A DNA stretch of 64,000 bases, taken from the NCBI GenBank assembly GCA_037951105.1, contig JBAMJV010002084.1, forward strand, positions 1 through 64,000. The letters run 5' to 3'. This document shows, piece after piece, positions 24,251 to 34,363 of the stretch. Numbering within the stretch: the stretch's first letter is position 1; the number at the start of each line of letters is the position of its first letter. The notes beneath the pieces were generated by a model. That model was not told the DNA's origin. It made no database searches and saw only the letters and a list, made by a program, of their open reading frames with translations. The translations under genes and the position numbers were made by a program. The DNA comes from Echinarachnius parma (Eukaryota > Echinodermata > Echinoidea > Clypeasteroida > Echinarachniidae).

Positions 24251-24604
24251 ATCTTCAGCCTGATCATCCCTGATTGTTGAGAGTCCCTTCGGAGCAGTGC
24301 TACTCTTCACCCCCTTGCCGCCCTCCTTTGCCTCAACAGTCTTGGTGGCAGGAACAGTGTTCTGTTGCCCTGTGGCTGCACCCCCACTACCAGCCGACTC
24401 CCCTACCTTCCAGGAGTGGAAGGGTTTCTGATTGCCTCTCGCCTCAAACATGGACACTGGCCGGTTCCCTGGCCGCGCTGGTTTAGGGCCAGGTTTGGAG
24501 GGTGGGAGGGACTCTAAGTCCTTACTGGTCTTCACTATCTGAGGGACATCTTTACCCCTCTGCATCTTTAACAGCTTAGCATTTTCCTCCTTCAATTTAT
24601 CCAC
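24251..24604 (-). CDS. GIT: GIT exon h: coiled-coil end and variable linker
   Basis: This is the largest visible exon, 118 codons (residues 276-393). It begins VDKLKEENAKLLKMQRGK, completing the coiled coil. It continues into a Pro/Lys-rich stretch (SKPGPKPARPGNRPVSMFEA) and a QKPFHSWK motif resembling the vertebrate MYE...QKPY segment. A Gly/Ala/Lys-rich tail ends GLSTIRDDQAED. Both junctions are phase 0; the donor is gtaagt and the acceptor is accaatgag after a T-rich tract. An ATC/GAT microsatellite lies about 35 bp upstream of the acceptor. Most of the exon is low-complexity linker, which varies between GIT proteins. Confidence 0.92.
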
Positions 24605-24624
24605 CTCATTGGTAAACACACAAA

Positions 24625-24740
24625 AAAATAATAACAATTATAATCACCATCATCATTATCGCTGTCATTCTTATCATCATTATCAACGTCATCATCGTCA
24701 TTATCAGCATCATCATCATCATAATCATCATCAACAATCT
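24625..24740. repeat. ATC/ATT trinucleotide microsatellite
   Basis: Degenerate ATC-rich tract ending about 20-35 bp from the exon h acceptor. Confidence 0.8.
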
Positions 24741-25074
24741 GGTAGCCTCTTCAATACACTGTTTTACCAGATGGCCCTAGATCTGATATAACCCTCATCA
24801 TTGGATCTCATACAACAACTAAACCACTGCACATTGGACATGCATGATCATTCACAATTTCGTGAAAACGGGGTACATTTTCGCATGTGTTCGCGAACAA
24901 CTAACGATTGGCGGAAATGGAAAAAAGGGTGTATATTTCATGACTACATGTATGTTTGCGGAGATGATACAAAAAGGTACAAATTTCATACAAATTTTAT
25001 AAAAATGTGAAAAAAGGGTTATTTTTCGTGAAAGGCTACACATTACATTTGATCTGTATACTTGAAATCTTTAA

Positions 25075-25769
25075 AGTGGACTTCCATATGATTTCAAGCT
25101 TCTAATGATTGAAAGACAGATATTCTAGGTCAATAAACACAATTTTGTATGAAAAAAGTATGATTGTGGGTTCTTATAACTGGTTTTGAAATTCTAATGA
25201 CACAAATTCGCGAGTGAGCTTGATCTCACAATGCACCAATTTGTGACGTGGGACCCTCACTATGCGCCTATCTATGTTTTTACACTGCAGCGAATGTGTT
25301 CTTTTGATCAAACCAATACAATGCTCAATCATGAATAGTTTAGTCCACGATGCACCACTCAACCGTGCCTTTGAGCATTACTGCATTGTTGAACCGTTTG
25401 AAAATACTTGCCTGCCCGATATTGTAACACGTTTGGTTTTCATTGGAATTTGAATAGACACAAAGTTCTGTAAACGTGGTTATTGAATTTGCTGGCTCTG
25501 CATGACCGGCTATTATGAATGACACATGCAGTGATCACAATGCAGTGGCACCGGATTCAAGCCTACTCAAGAAATTGAGCAAAGTGAGGGTGCTACGTAA
25601 GGGTCTCATGATTGTGTGCAGTAAATTTAATTATTTCCTCAGAGTTAATGACATTAGAAAAATCTCTTAGAAATCAACCAAAGAGAGTAAAATCCTGAAA
25701 ATATTCAAGTACATCCCTAGATTTATTCCAATATACTGTTGTTTTTTTTAAATCGTCCGGAATTCTCCT
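25075..25769. mobile_element. TTAA element, family C, copy 1
   Basis: 695 bp between TTAA at 25071-25074 and 25770-25773. Ends AGTGGACTTCCATATGATTT and (inverted) AGGAGAATTCCGGACGATTT are imperfect inverted repeats. It is nearly identical to 47673-48372. Open frames on both strands (25174-25362, 25262-25453, 25340-25525) overlap one another and are probably incidental. Confidence 0.85.
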
Positions 25770-25773
25770 TTAA

Positions 25774-26033
25774 GAAGGGTATTTTGGTAAATGTGTACTC
25801 GAAATGCAAAATTTTGTATTTTTGTATACCAATTAGTACCCGTTTTTGTGTCATAAATGGGTATAATATGCTGAAAATGTACTTGAAACACTGCAAATAG
25901 GGGGGTAATTTTTTACCTCGAGAACTATCCTGTGTCCTACCTTTAAATATGAAGTGACACTACTGGGTTAGGGTTAGGCTTCAAATCAGACGGTGTATGA
26001 TATCAATACTGCATGTAATAGTTGTCACATGAA
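25774..26033. other. Intronic, unassigned
   Basis: No gene or defined repeat seen. Confidence 0.4.
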
Positions 26034-26292
26034 ATATGTGATCCACTATAGCAAAACCCGGCACTTGTCGGTAATTCATGTTTTGAAGAAATGGGCATTT
26101 TAAGTTCACACAATGTGTATAAAAGACTTATGATTGTAAAAATTGAAACAATCATATCTTTGCCAATTATTGACCAATTTGTTAGAACAAAGCATCAAAT
26201 GAAAGCTTGTGGCGAGCCCTTTCTAATGGTATGAAAATATACATTTTGATTTTTACCGACAAGTGCAGGGTTTTGCTATAGCCGGTCACATA
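26034..26292. mobile_element. MITE with about 40-bp inverted ends
   Basis: Left ATATGTGATCCACTATAGCA...GGCACTTGTCGGTAA and right (inverted) ATATGTGACCGGCTATAGCA...TGCACTTGTCGGTAA. About 259 bp, no coding content. Confidence 0.75.
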
Positions 26293-26368
26293 TCGTCACA
26301 TACGTATGCAACATGGCCAAGCTTCAAGCTTACAGAGATAAGCAAGCTAATAAGTGGCTTCAATTTAA

Positions 26369-27317
26369 AGTAGAATTTCATTGTTTTTTTATTTAGATTC
26401 AGCTCATATTTCCATATTTCATACATAATCCGTAACACGAATATTACAAATAAGTGTTTCAAACCATTGCTATAGAGGAGTTATCATCAATGAATTAGTG
26501 GTAATTCCTAAGCCAGAATTGTGGCATCAAAAGTCCCGCCGTAACCAGCTGAAATACTATGACGTCATACATTGAGTAAGTCATCATTAGCAGACGATGT
26601 CCGATATATAACAAACACATTGTATAGTGCCTTTTTAACATGACTCTGTTCAACCATCCTTGTTTATTGAGGAGAATATTTGTCATTATTTGCTCCTCTG
26701 CCTCACTCTTAAAAGCACTTTGTTGTTCTGTGACACATAATTTTCCCGTAAAGCATGCTAAATAACGTTATTTTAATCTATCACATCGTCCATAAGTATA
26801 ACACGCAGAACTGCAAATTCAGCGACACCCGCATCAAAATATAGCTGTTGAACAATGGGCCAATAGATCGTGCCCAGACTTCGGCGGGTCTTTCAAACCA
26901 GATAAAGTAGGACGGTGCATGACTTACTTCATTGAATTTGTCTTTATTTCCGTAATGTCTCCGAGTGAAAGATTATTGTGTATAAGTCGAGGTGAACCTT
27001 ATTTACAAAATGCAATGAAAAAAATGCGCTTTCGTGACAAGAATAGACGTTTAGCAGACAATATGAGTGCACTAATGGTTGTGTAGATTCGCAATGAGAC
27101 ATCGTCTTGCTAATGATAACTTACTCAATGAATGACGTCATCAAAACATTGGCGTTTTTTAGCGCAAAGAGTGCTTGTTTTCGGTTCTTGTGATGGGGAT
27201 TTGTTTTGTTGTTGTAATAAGATATCGTGTTGGTATGGGAAATTAAAAAAAAGTATTAATCTTAATCAGTTAGCCCCTAGCTCACTCATATTTTGTGTTT
27301 TTCAATGAAATTCTACT
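26369..27317. mobile_element. TTAA element, family J
   Basis: 949 bp between TTAA at 26365-26368 and 27318-27321, with exactly inverted 15-bp ends AGTAGAATTTCATTG. No transposase frame. The perfect target duplication and exact ends suggest a relatively recent insertion. Confidence 0.85.
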
Positions 27318-27404
27318 TTAAGAAAATACAAAAATTTGTTCACAAATTTGTTTAAAATAAGCAAAACATCTTTATAGCAAACTTGCTCACTGAATCGTAC
27401 GTCT

Positions 27405-27490
27405 AAAACTTAAGCAAATTTGCTTATGAAGAGATTTAAGCAAAATTGCTCAGATCTAAGCAATTTTGCTTAAATCTGAGCAAAATTACT
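27405..27490. repeat. Cluster of AAGCAAATTTGCTT-type palindromes
   Basis: TAAGCAAATTTGCTTA (27411-27426) is a perfect 16-bp palindrome. The 18-bp arms at 27433-27450 and 27459-27476 form a perfect hairpin. A third GCAAAATTACTTAGATTT follows. Confidence 0.8.
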
Positions 27491-27914
27491 TAGATTTCTC
27501 GTTAAATGTGTTTATGGAATACAGGCACTGGTCAGCATTCTAACAGGTGCTTCCATAAGGTTACACGCATCAGTATTTAAACTTATGCTCATCCTTCCAA
27601 GTGACCAGCAAATGAGGGCAGTGTCTTGCTCAAAACACACAAGCCATTTTTCATGGAAAATGTTTCTTCAAGTTTTTTGATCTCTTTGCCTCTTTAACTA
27701 CGTCAAGACTGCAAAAATACATGTATTACCTAGAATTTTGCTTCTGCTTCCTGTAATTTAGAGAGTGTGGCTGGATTCATAAGATTGGGAATCTTTCACT
27801 GAGAAAAATAATACCCAAATCAGCAATTTTGGTTATAATGTATTTTTTTTGTTCCAAAACGAATTGGTAAAAAGGCAAAAAAAGCATGGACAATGAAGAT
27901 AATAATGTGGTTAC

Positions 27915-28067
27915 CATGGATTGCAGCATGTGAACATCCTGGTTGAGTTGTTTGTTCATGTTGAGGAGTTGGTGCACCCTGCCTTCTGTGGCTGATAGTC
28001 TCTTCTTTAGCTCCACATATTCATCCATTGACACCGTTCCATCAGAGACCTCTGATGAAGCAGCACT
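27915..28067 (-). CDS. GIT: GIT exon g: coiled-coil start
   Basis: Residues 225-275 read SAASSEVSDGTVSMDEYVEL, then KKRLSATEGRVHQLLNMNKQ, then a helical end reaching LQSM. This matches the vertebrate LSDGAVTLQEYLELKKALATSEAKVQQLM region. Hydrophobic residues are spaced in heptads, consistent with the GIT dimerisation coiled coil. The acceptor is cttgtctttcag and the donor is gtaacc; both junctions are phase 0. The polypyrimidine tract runs into a transposon: a TTAA-flanked element starts 18 bp upstream of the exon. Degenerate copies of the first half of this exon lie at 29.4, 30.0 and 31.7 kb. Confidence 0.94.
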
Positions 28068-28085
28068 CTGAAAGACAAGAGTTAA

Positions 28086-28623
28086 AGGGGTATTCCGGGC
28101 CTGATAAAACCATTCGTTATTTGAATAAGCAGAATAAGAGGCATAATTGGTGAAAATTTGATCAAAATCAGACAAGAAACACGGGAGTTATACCTATTTG
28201 AACATCATGTAGTAATGAGGGATCGTTTCAAAATTGCAACATCATTGACGAGCAACTCGCCATGGCTTTAGTACATGAAAATACACTTATTTCTCATTTT
28301 CGTTGCTAAAAAAATTAATTTTTCTCTGCTTGTTTTCACGAATTCATAGAAGAATATCTTTGGAATTTGTAAGCTCATAAATTTGCTTTGTTATTAAGAA
28401 AATTTAAATTTTGTAAAATTTCCATGTAGAAGTCAAAATGGCTGCAGCTCGCAAGTGACGTCACGATCGATAGCAATTTTGAACGATACTAAAAATCGGA
28501 GCAAAGTTCATCCTGTCATAACTTTTTTATTCCTCTACCGTTTTGGCTCAGATTTTCGATCATGATTCTTCATATTCACTTCATTTTATAGCAAACATCA
28601 CATTACTGGGGTGGAATTCCCCT
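28086..28623. mobile_element. TTAA element, family D, beside exon g acceptor
   Basis: TTAA at 28082-28085 on the left and TCAA (decayed TTAA) at 28624-28627 on the right. Ends AGGGGTATTCCGGGCCTGAT and (inverted) AGGGGAATTCCACCCCAGTAAT. The insertion interrupts a flank shared with paralogous copies at 29457 and 31139, which lack it. Confidence 0.8.
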
Positions 28624-28700
28624 TCAAGAAACAAACATATTCACAATACCCACTTTCCTTATCTATCCACTCACTGGTAATGCATTCTTTGCCATATTAA

Positions 28701-29330
28701 AGGGAGAGATCCACTTTTGCAAGCCAAAATTCAAAAGTTGCGAGGTTATTGTCTTATATGAAAGGAAATGTCATTTAATAGCATGCCTGAAAAAATTAGG
28801 GCTTGAAATCTCTTTTTCGTGGAGTTATAGACCTAAAACTGAATAAACTGAGGGACGTCGGTTAATTAGGTACATACGTATTTTCGGCCGGTGAGTAAGT
28901 TTGTACATAGATTTCACGGAGTGCCAGATCGGTATGCATGACCCCTACGTGACCCGCGCTAGCTACGTGACTTGCGCATAAGTACTAATGTGTGAGCGTT
29001 TACCAAGCAAAATACCCAAACATCGCTTAAACTGACATGTAATTATATATTCTTTCTTTTTGAGATCTTTTTCCGTGACATACGTTAACAAATGTCGGCT
29101 TCACAATACCTTTACGAGAATTAGTACTATATTGTTGTAATATTATGCTAAATCAGTTGAACTCCTTTATTGACCGATATATAGTTTAAATGGAGGGACG
29201 CATTCGTTTTTTATTCGTAGAATCCAAATTAGAGGGCTGTTCGCTCTGATTTTTTGTTTTGCGTGTTACATTGATCCCCATCCGTCAACTGAAAGCTGTT
29301 CAGACGTTTTGTAAAAGTGGACCTGTCCCT
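28701..29330. mobile_element. TTAA element, family E
   Basis: Left TTAA at 28697-28700, then AGGGAGAGATCCACTTTTGC. The inverted right end is AGGGACAGGTCCACTTTTAC, followed by TTAT. 630 bp. The left part matches 18660-18800 and the right part matches the family near 5497 and 13780. Confidence 0.75.
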
Positions 29331-29333
29331 TTA

Positions 29334-29500
29334 TTAGGTACACCATGGAACTCTTTTAAAATCATCTATGGAAGCCATCAAAATATATTTCAGGATATCA
29401 ACCGACACTGTTCCATTGGCAACATATGATGAAGCAGCACTCTAAAATAAAATAGTTAAGAACAAACACATTCAGAATGCTCACATTCTTAGTCTAGTCA
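29334..29500 (-). pseudogene. Degenerate copy 2 of GIT exon g start and flank
   Basis: On the minus strand an acceptor-like tttTAG at 29444 is followed by AGTGCTGCTTCATCA, the same as the start of exon g, then GGAACAGTGTCGGTTGAT. It aligns with exon g for about 45 bp and then diverges; the open frame closes downstream and no matching donor is seen. The upstream flank (ACTCACTGGTAATG(T/C)ATTCTT) matches that of the real exon at 28671. Confidence 0.75.
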
Positions 29501-29563
29501 CTCACTGGTAATGTATTCTTCACCACATCATTACCAACATCATGGAAGTACAAAAGCCATTAA

Positions 29564-29956
29564 AGGGTACCACCACTCACAAATAATATCCTTATAAATG
29601 AAAGGAAACACAAAAATATGTGTCCAGAAAAAAAATTAAAAAAAATTGGAAAACGCATCACCATTCTAAAGCATGCGTTCATTGGTCTGTATTTACAAGA
29701 CTACTGTGTGCAGAGCGAACGAATCGCCCGGGATTCTATTATCTCCGAATGTACGCGTGAATAGCATTGGCGCACTCGCAAATGTTTGGCCCATTTAAGG
29801 AACCAGGAAATAGTAGTGGTTCCATAAGTGGTGGAAATTAATTGCTTTGTTTATGAATTACACAACCCTTTGCAAAATGTTGGGTATCTATTTGATATCA
29901 CAAAACGGAACCAAAGCATATATAAGTATGTGTTGTTCTTTGCCTGGTGGTCCCCT
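29564..29956. mobile_element. TTAA element, family F
   Basis: TTAA at 29560-29563 and 29957-29960. Ends AGGGTACCACC and (inverted) AGGGGACCACC. 393 bp. The sequence beyond its right end (AAAATCATCTATGGAAGCC) is the same as at 29356-29375, where no element is present. Confidence 0.85.
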
Positions 29957-30030
29957 TTAAAATCATCTATGGAAGCCATCAAAAGATAGTTCAGGATATC
30001 CATGACACTTGGCAACTTGGCGGAGACCGT
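29957..30030 (-). pseudogene. Degenerate copy 3 of GIT exon g region
   Basis: ATCATCTATGGAAGCCATCA and AG(A/T)TCAGGATATC match copy 2. The exon-derived part is short, ending near GACACTTGGCAACTTGGC. Confidence 0.6.
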
Positions 30031-30067
30031 ATACTGTCTTTCTGGTGACGTCATGACGGGAGATAAA

Positions 30068-30818
30068 GAGGAAACTGCAATAAATAACTGCGTGCTATAC
30101 CGTAGGTTTTGTAATTTTTGTAAATATTTTCTGAGCATTTTTTATGCTTTAAACTTATTGTCTCACTAGTTCAATAACTTATATTCGTTACGGAGTTATT
30201 CTTTTATTGCTTTCTGTGTCTAATTTGGTGTAAATGGGTAAATCAAACACCTAGTCTGACGGCTTCTGTGCATGCACTGCGACACACCATTCATAGGCCA
30301 TGTAGTAAAAATGGTAGTTGGGAATCTGGGAACCAATAAAGATTATTTCAAAAGCAGGAATATGACAGGAAATGTATACTATGAATGAAAATCAGCAAAG
30401 AAAAGAAGACAAAAAGGTTTAGTGCAGTTCGCTCTATTTAAGTTGTGCTGGATAAATTTGACTAATTGCCAATACCCTTTTTATTACACGACCTAGGCTA
30501 TGTAATGGGAGTGAATTAAACCAAGGAGGTACTAGGCTCCTTGATTAAACCGTGGTTGCAGTGCAGCGCAGCTAGCTATAGCATGCACGGTAGCTACCAG
30601 AGGACGTAGGCCTACAGGCCGGGGAATCATAACTTTGCCTCGTCAGACTAGGTAATTGATTTAACCATTTTATGAATTCAGACAGACAGAAACAAAAAGA
30701 ATATAATGTACAACAAATATAAGTTATTTTTTTGACCCAATGAGTTTAAAGCATCAACAATGCTCAGAAAATAGTTTTAAAAATAACGAAACTTGTGTTA
30801 TAACACGCAGTTTCCTCT
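30068..30818. repeat. Long inverted repeat, about 190-bp arms
   Basis: Left arm 30068-30261 and right arm 30641-30818 are inverted copies: GAGGAAACTGC / GCAGTTTCCTC, TTTTCTGAGCATT / AATGCTCAGAAAA, CTAGTCTGACG / CGTCAGACTAG. The 380-bp centre shows no gene. Confidence 0.8.
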
Positions 30819-30831
30819 CCATATATACAGT

Positions 30832-30945
30832 GGCGCCCGCACCCAAGTTACCGCCTGGTGCATGTGCACATGGGCACAAGCATAAGTGGTTGCATGTATC
30901 GCATTCATTTGTGCTCTTACCAGGCGGTAACTTGAAGATGGGCGC
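30832..30945. repeat. Short hairpin element
   Basis: GGCGCCCGCACCCAAGTTAC...CGCCTGGTG (30832-30860) is inverted at 30917-30945 (ACCAGGCGGTAACTTGAAGATGGGCGC). It directly follows the long inverted repeat. Confidence 0.75.
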
Positions 30946-31128
30946 AACTGTACCTGTCGTGTCGTCATCCCAAAAGATGCGTGTGCAGTATCAAAGTTGC
31001 TTGACTCGGGTGTTGGAGTAGGGTTCAATATATTGCTGTTTTTTTTTTTTTTCTCTGGTGAATGAGTGCTTGGAAAGTATCTGCATGATCTTAGCTTTCT
31101 GTAAAGGTATAATTCTACTACATTCAAT

Positions 31129-31181
31129 GAATCTACACTTAAAGAAACAAACACATTCAGAATGCTCACTTTATATCCATT
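31129..31181. repeat. Paralogous flank copy 4 (empty TTAA site)
   Basis: TTAAAGAAACAAACACATTCAGAATGCTCAC matches the flank at 28624 and 29457, without the family D insertion. Confidence 0.65.
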
Positions 31182-31187
31182 CTCTGA

Positions 31188-31400
31188 ATATCCTTCAGGT
31201 TTATGTCAGGTTTATACTGTACAACTCCTGACAAGCATTCATTAGCATTGAAAAGGCTTGCTGGAAAGTATCACCAAAGGGTTTTGTGGCTCAATAGTTA
31301 GCTCAACCATCTAGCGATCTGGAGGTCTCAGGATTGAATCACAATTTTCTTTGCTGATTTCCATTATTTATAATAAGTTTTCCCCCATGTTAAAATTCAC
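31188..31400 (+). mobile_element. tRNA-like SINE, copy 2 (degenerate)
   Basis: GTCAGGTTTATACTG, TTAGCATTGAAAAGG, then TGTGGCTCAATAGTTAGCTC and GGAGGTCTCAGGATTGAATC follow the order seen in copy 1. The B-box is decayed. Confidence 0.65.
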
Positions 31401-31404
31401 TCCC

Positions 31405-31730
31405 TAGAAATGGAAAGTGGAAACCTCACCATGTCATTAGCAACACCATGGAACTATGGAAGGCATCAAATTCATCAAGGAAACATTTAGAGTATCCACT
31501 TTCCTGACCTATATAATCCTGCATTTCTTCTTTTGTCCACCAAGACAACCGGAACCCACATGGTGCTATTAAACAGAACATCACCCACGTCATCAGCAAC
31601 ACCACGGAACTATGGAAGCCTATGCAAAATCTAGTAGGGAACATGTTAGAAGAACATTCAAGATATTCATTGACACTGTTTCTTTGAAAATCTCTGATGA
31701 AACTGTACCCTGAATCATTACAAAATGAAA
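31405..31730 (-). pseudogene. Degenerate copies of GIT exon g and flank (copy 4)
   Basis: Two blocks (31425-31470 and 31568-31620) share TCAT(T/C)AGCAACACCA(T/C)GGAACTATGGAAG with 29341 and 29530. At 31650-31710 the minus strand reads GTTTCATCAGAGATTTTCAA then AACAGTGTCAATGAATATCT, recalling exon g (TCATCAGAGGTCTCTGATGG, ACGGTGTCAATGGATGAATA). Not a usable exon. Confidence 0.65.
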
Positions 31731-32727
31731 ATACAAACACATCATTGCGAGAACAAAACACAAAATTAATACAAAGGAAGTATAATGGTAGTATAAAATT
31801 AATACCATCTAAAATATAAAGATAAGTAAGACATTTCTGAAAAGAAAGGGAACAAAATACAATAATAAACAATAAGCAAATAAACAATATTTCTTGCTTA
31901 AAGGACATAGTAAATGTAAAGGTCTAAATAAAAAAGATTATTAACCATAGCAGACATCTGAGCAGGGCAATTTTAAAACCATATTGCCCTCCAAGTTAAG
32001 TAGGCCAACAAAACTAGGGGTGAAAACAAATCATATTGCCCGCTCAGAAAAGTCAATGGGATTTTGTGTGTAATTTGCCGGTCAATATGATCACACAGTA
32101 AACCAATGGACAATATCTTATTGACCGCTCAGAAAAGTCAATGGGATTTTGTGTGTAATTTGCCGGTCAATAATATTTATCCGAGATGAAGGCGCGCTAA
32201 CAGCATGAGTGCGCAAATTCATACGCACGTTTATCAATGATTTGCGCGTGTCTAATTATGACGTAACAATGTGTTACGTAATGCACTAGCTAAGTAATGA
32301 TTCTTTACAAACTGGGATGAAGTCAAGATGTATGCATTTTGGTTAAAACTTGAAGTTTAAACATCGTTCAATAATTGTAAGAATTGTGCAATTTGTACCC
32401 TTTAAATTAATATATTGCATGTTCGCTCGAGATGTCTGATTAGTTAATAATTACAATATTGACTGGACTTTCGGGCTACACTACAAATATTGCCCTCACT
32501 AGATCCATATTGCCCTCGTCTTCGACTCGGGCAATATGAATCTAGTTCAGGCAATATTTGCCGTGTCTCCCTCAAGGCCAGTCAATATTCTTTAAATGTT
32601 TACCCATATCTATCATTCACATGTTTTTGTTTACACTCACCTTGTGAAATAAGTGTTTTAGCAATGCCCTAGCTAACATTGTGACTGCTCTCCAATATTC
32701 ACACAATAGTTCCAATGATGACAATTA
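31731..32727. repeat. Intronic, with short internal repeats
   Basis: GCTCAGAAAAGTCAATGGGA plus TTTTGTGTGTAATTTGCCGG occurs at 32042 and again at 32127, an 85-bp duplication. CAATATTG(C/A)CC words at 31970-32600 occur in both orientations, suggesting a decayed palindromic element. Confidence 0.5.
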
Positions 32728-33112
32728 ACTATTCAAAGAATCACATCAAGACAACCTATAATAATTCCAATAATTCCAAAACTATTCAAAGAATCACATC
32801 AAGACAACCTATAATAATTCCAATAATTCCAAAACTGTTCAAAGAATCACATCAAGACAACCTATAATAATTCCAATAATTCCAAAACTATTCAAAGAAT
32901 CACATCAAGACAACCTATAATAATTCCAATAATTCCAAAACTGTTCAAAGAATCACATCAAGACAACCTATAATAATTCCAATAATTCCAAAACTATTCA
33001 AAGAATCACATCAAGACAACCTATAATAATTCCAATAATTCCAAAACTGTTCAAAGAATCACATCAAGACAACCTATAATAATTCCAATAATTCCAAAAC
33101 TATTCAAAGAAT
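32728..33112. repeat. 53-bp satellite with 106-bp higher-order unit
   Basis: About 7.3 copies of a 53-bp unit starting ATTCAAAGAATCACATCAAG and ending CCAATAATTCCAAAACT. From copy 2 onward the unit alternates ACTATTC and ACTGTTC, so the array grew as 106-bp dimers. Copies are otherwise nearly identical. Confidence 0.95.
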
Positions 33113-34363
33113 CATATCAAGTGGACCTGCACAAACTCAGACCACTCAATTGCTCAGTGTCTGTCAGAAGAATGGCCCTTGGCAATCCCTTTTGACAGTT
33201 CAGAGCTGTGTAGTTGATTCAATCAGGATGGCAGACTGACCCCAACTATTCTCCTTTTCCTCTAGTTTGGCTAATTTCAGTAACCATAATTTATTTGAGG
33301 AGGGGGCACGAATGCTAAAGGGAAGAGTGTGCATTAATTGACCATATGGGGTGTGTCAGTGCAGAGGAATAGCCAGGGTTAACCCACAGTTTGGGACTGG
33401 GGGTGAATATCCATGAGTCAGGGGCAGCCTGTGGCACAACAGAAATGGAATTGGTAAATTATATTTTCTTTCTTTCTCTTCTTGACCAAATACACTATAC
33501 AGTGAGGGAAGCAACAATTCTAACAAGACTAGCAAATAATCCGCCACCCCCCCCCCCCCCCCCCCACCCCCCACAAATTTGGCCTGGCACTGTCTGTCAC
33601 ATGTTACTCTAAGGAAGGAGGTAGGAAGGAAGGGGACTAAGCAGACATACATGTCACTTTATATCCTGTGGTGTGGAGGAGGGGGGGGGGGGGGGGGGGG
33701 TGCAGGCTAGGAGATGTGATTCAACAAATTAAAAAACGGTCATACCTGCTCTAGCAACCACTAAATTAACCCTATTTCCTGGTTGCCCAGTCGGACAAGT
33801 AGAATAGACACCTGGCGATGTTTGCTTGCACAGAACCACAATGTGTGGCCACAAACAAAAAATATAATATAAACTATGTTAATTTTGGTTGCCCATTCAG
33901 GCAGGTTGGCCCTGGGCCAGTGGGCCCGTATTAATTTTGAGTCCTGTATAAAGACCACCTGTTTATCAATAACTCTATTCTTTATTCCCTTGGAAGCAGT
34001 TTAAATGTAGATGAACCTGTCTAGATAGAGAACACTTGTCTCACTTCTTCTGTCTCACTTGGGATTGCTGTAACTTTACTGATCTAAAGTGTGATTATTA
34101 TGGCGTTGTGGAGTGGCGCTTGGCCCCTAGTAGCAGATGTATTTGTTATTTTTTCTTAATATCTGCTGATTTTGCCCTCTGCTGGCACCCTCACTGATTT
34201 GAAGAGACTCACAAATTTCATCAGTAAAAATTGTCCTGAAAACAAATTAATCCTCAATAGAATAAAATGGCCCACAATGTATGTGGAGACAATGTTATTT
34301 TTTTACAAACAATGCATCAAGATTGTAAAAAGTGCAAAGCATGCCTAATGCCAGCTCATGTAT
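33113..34363. other. Intronic, homopolymers and pogo-like scraps
   Basis: Poly-C at 33548-33566 and poly-G at 33680-33700. A fragment at 33940-34030 (CTGTATAAAGACCACCTGTT) belongs to the pogo-like family seen at 17561. No gene. Confidence 0.5.

Noticed and set aside
25174..25525. Overlapping frames on both strands, repeated at 47728-48127.
   Set aside because: They are conserved only because the whole transposon copy is conserved; no transposase motif.
32641..32684. A 44-bp minus-strand open segment between AG and a perfect gtgagt donor, lying between GIT exons f and g.
   Set aside because: Exon f ends and exon g begins in phase 0, so a 44-bp exon would shift the frame. The acceptor also lacks a pyrimidine tract.
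32728..33112. CRISPR-like array.
   Set aside because: Contiguous tandem repeat without spacers, in an animal intron.
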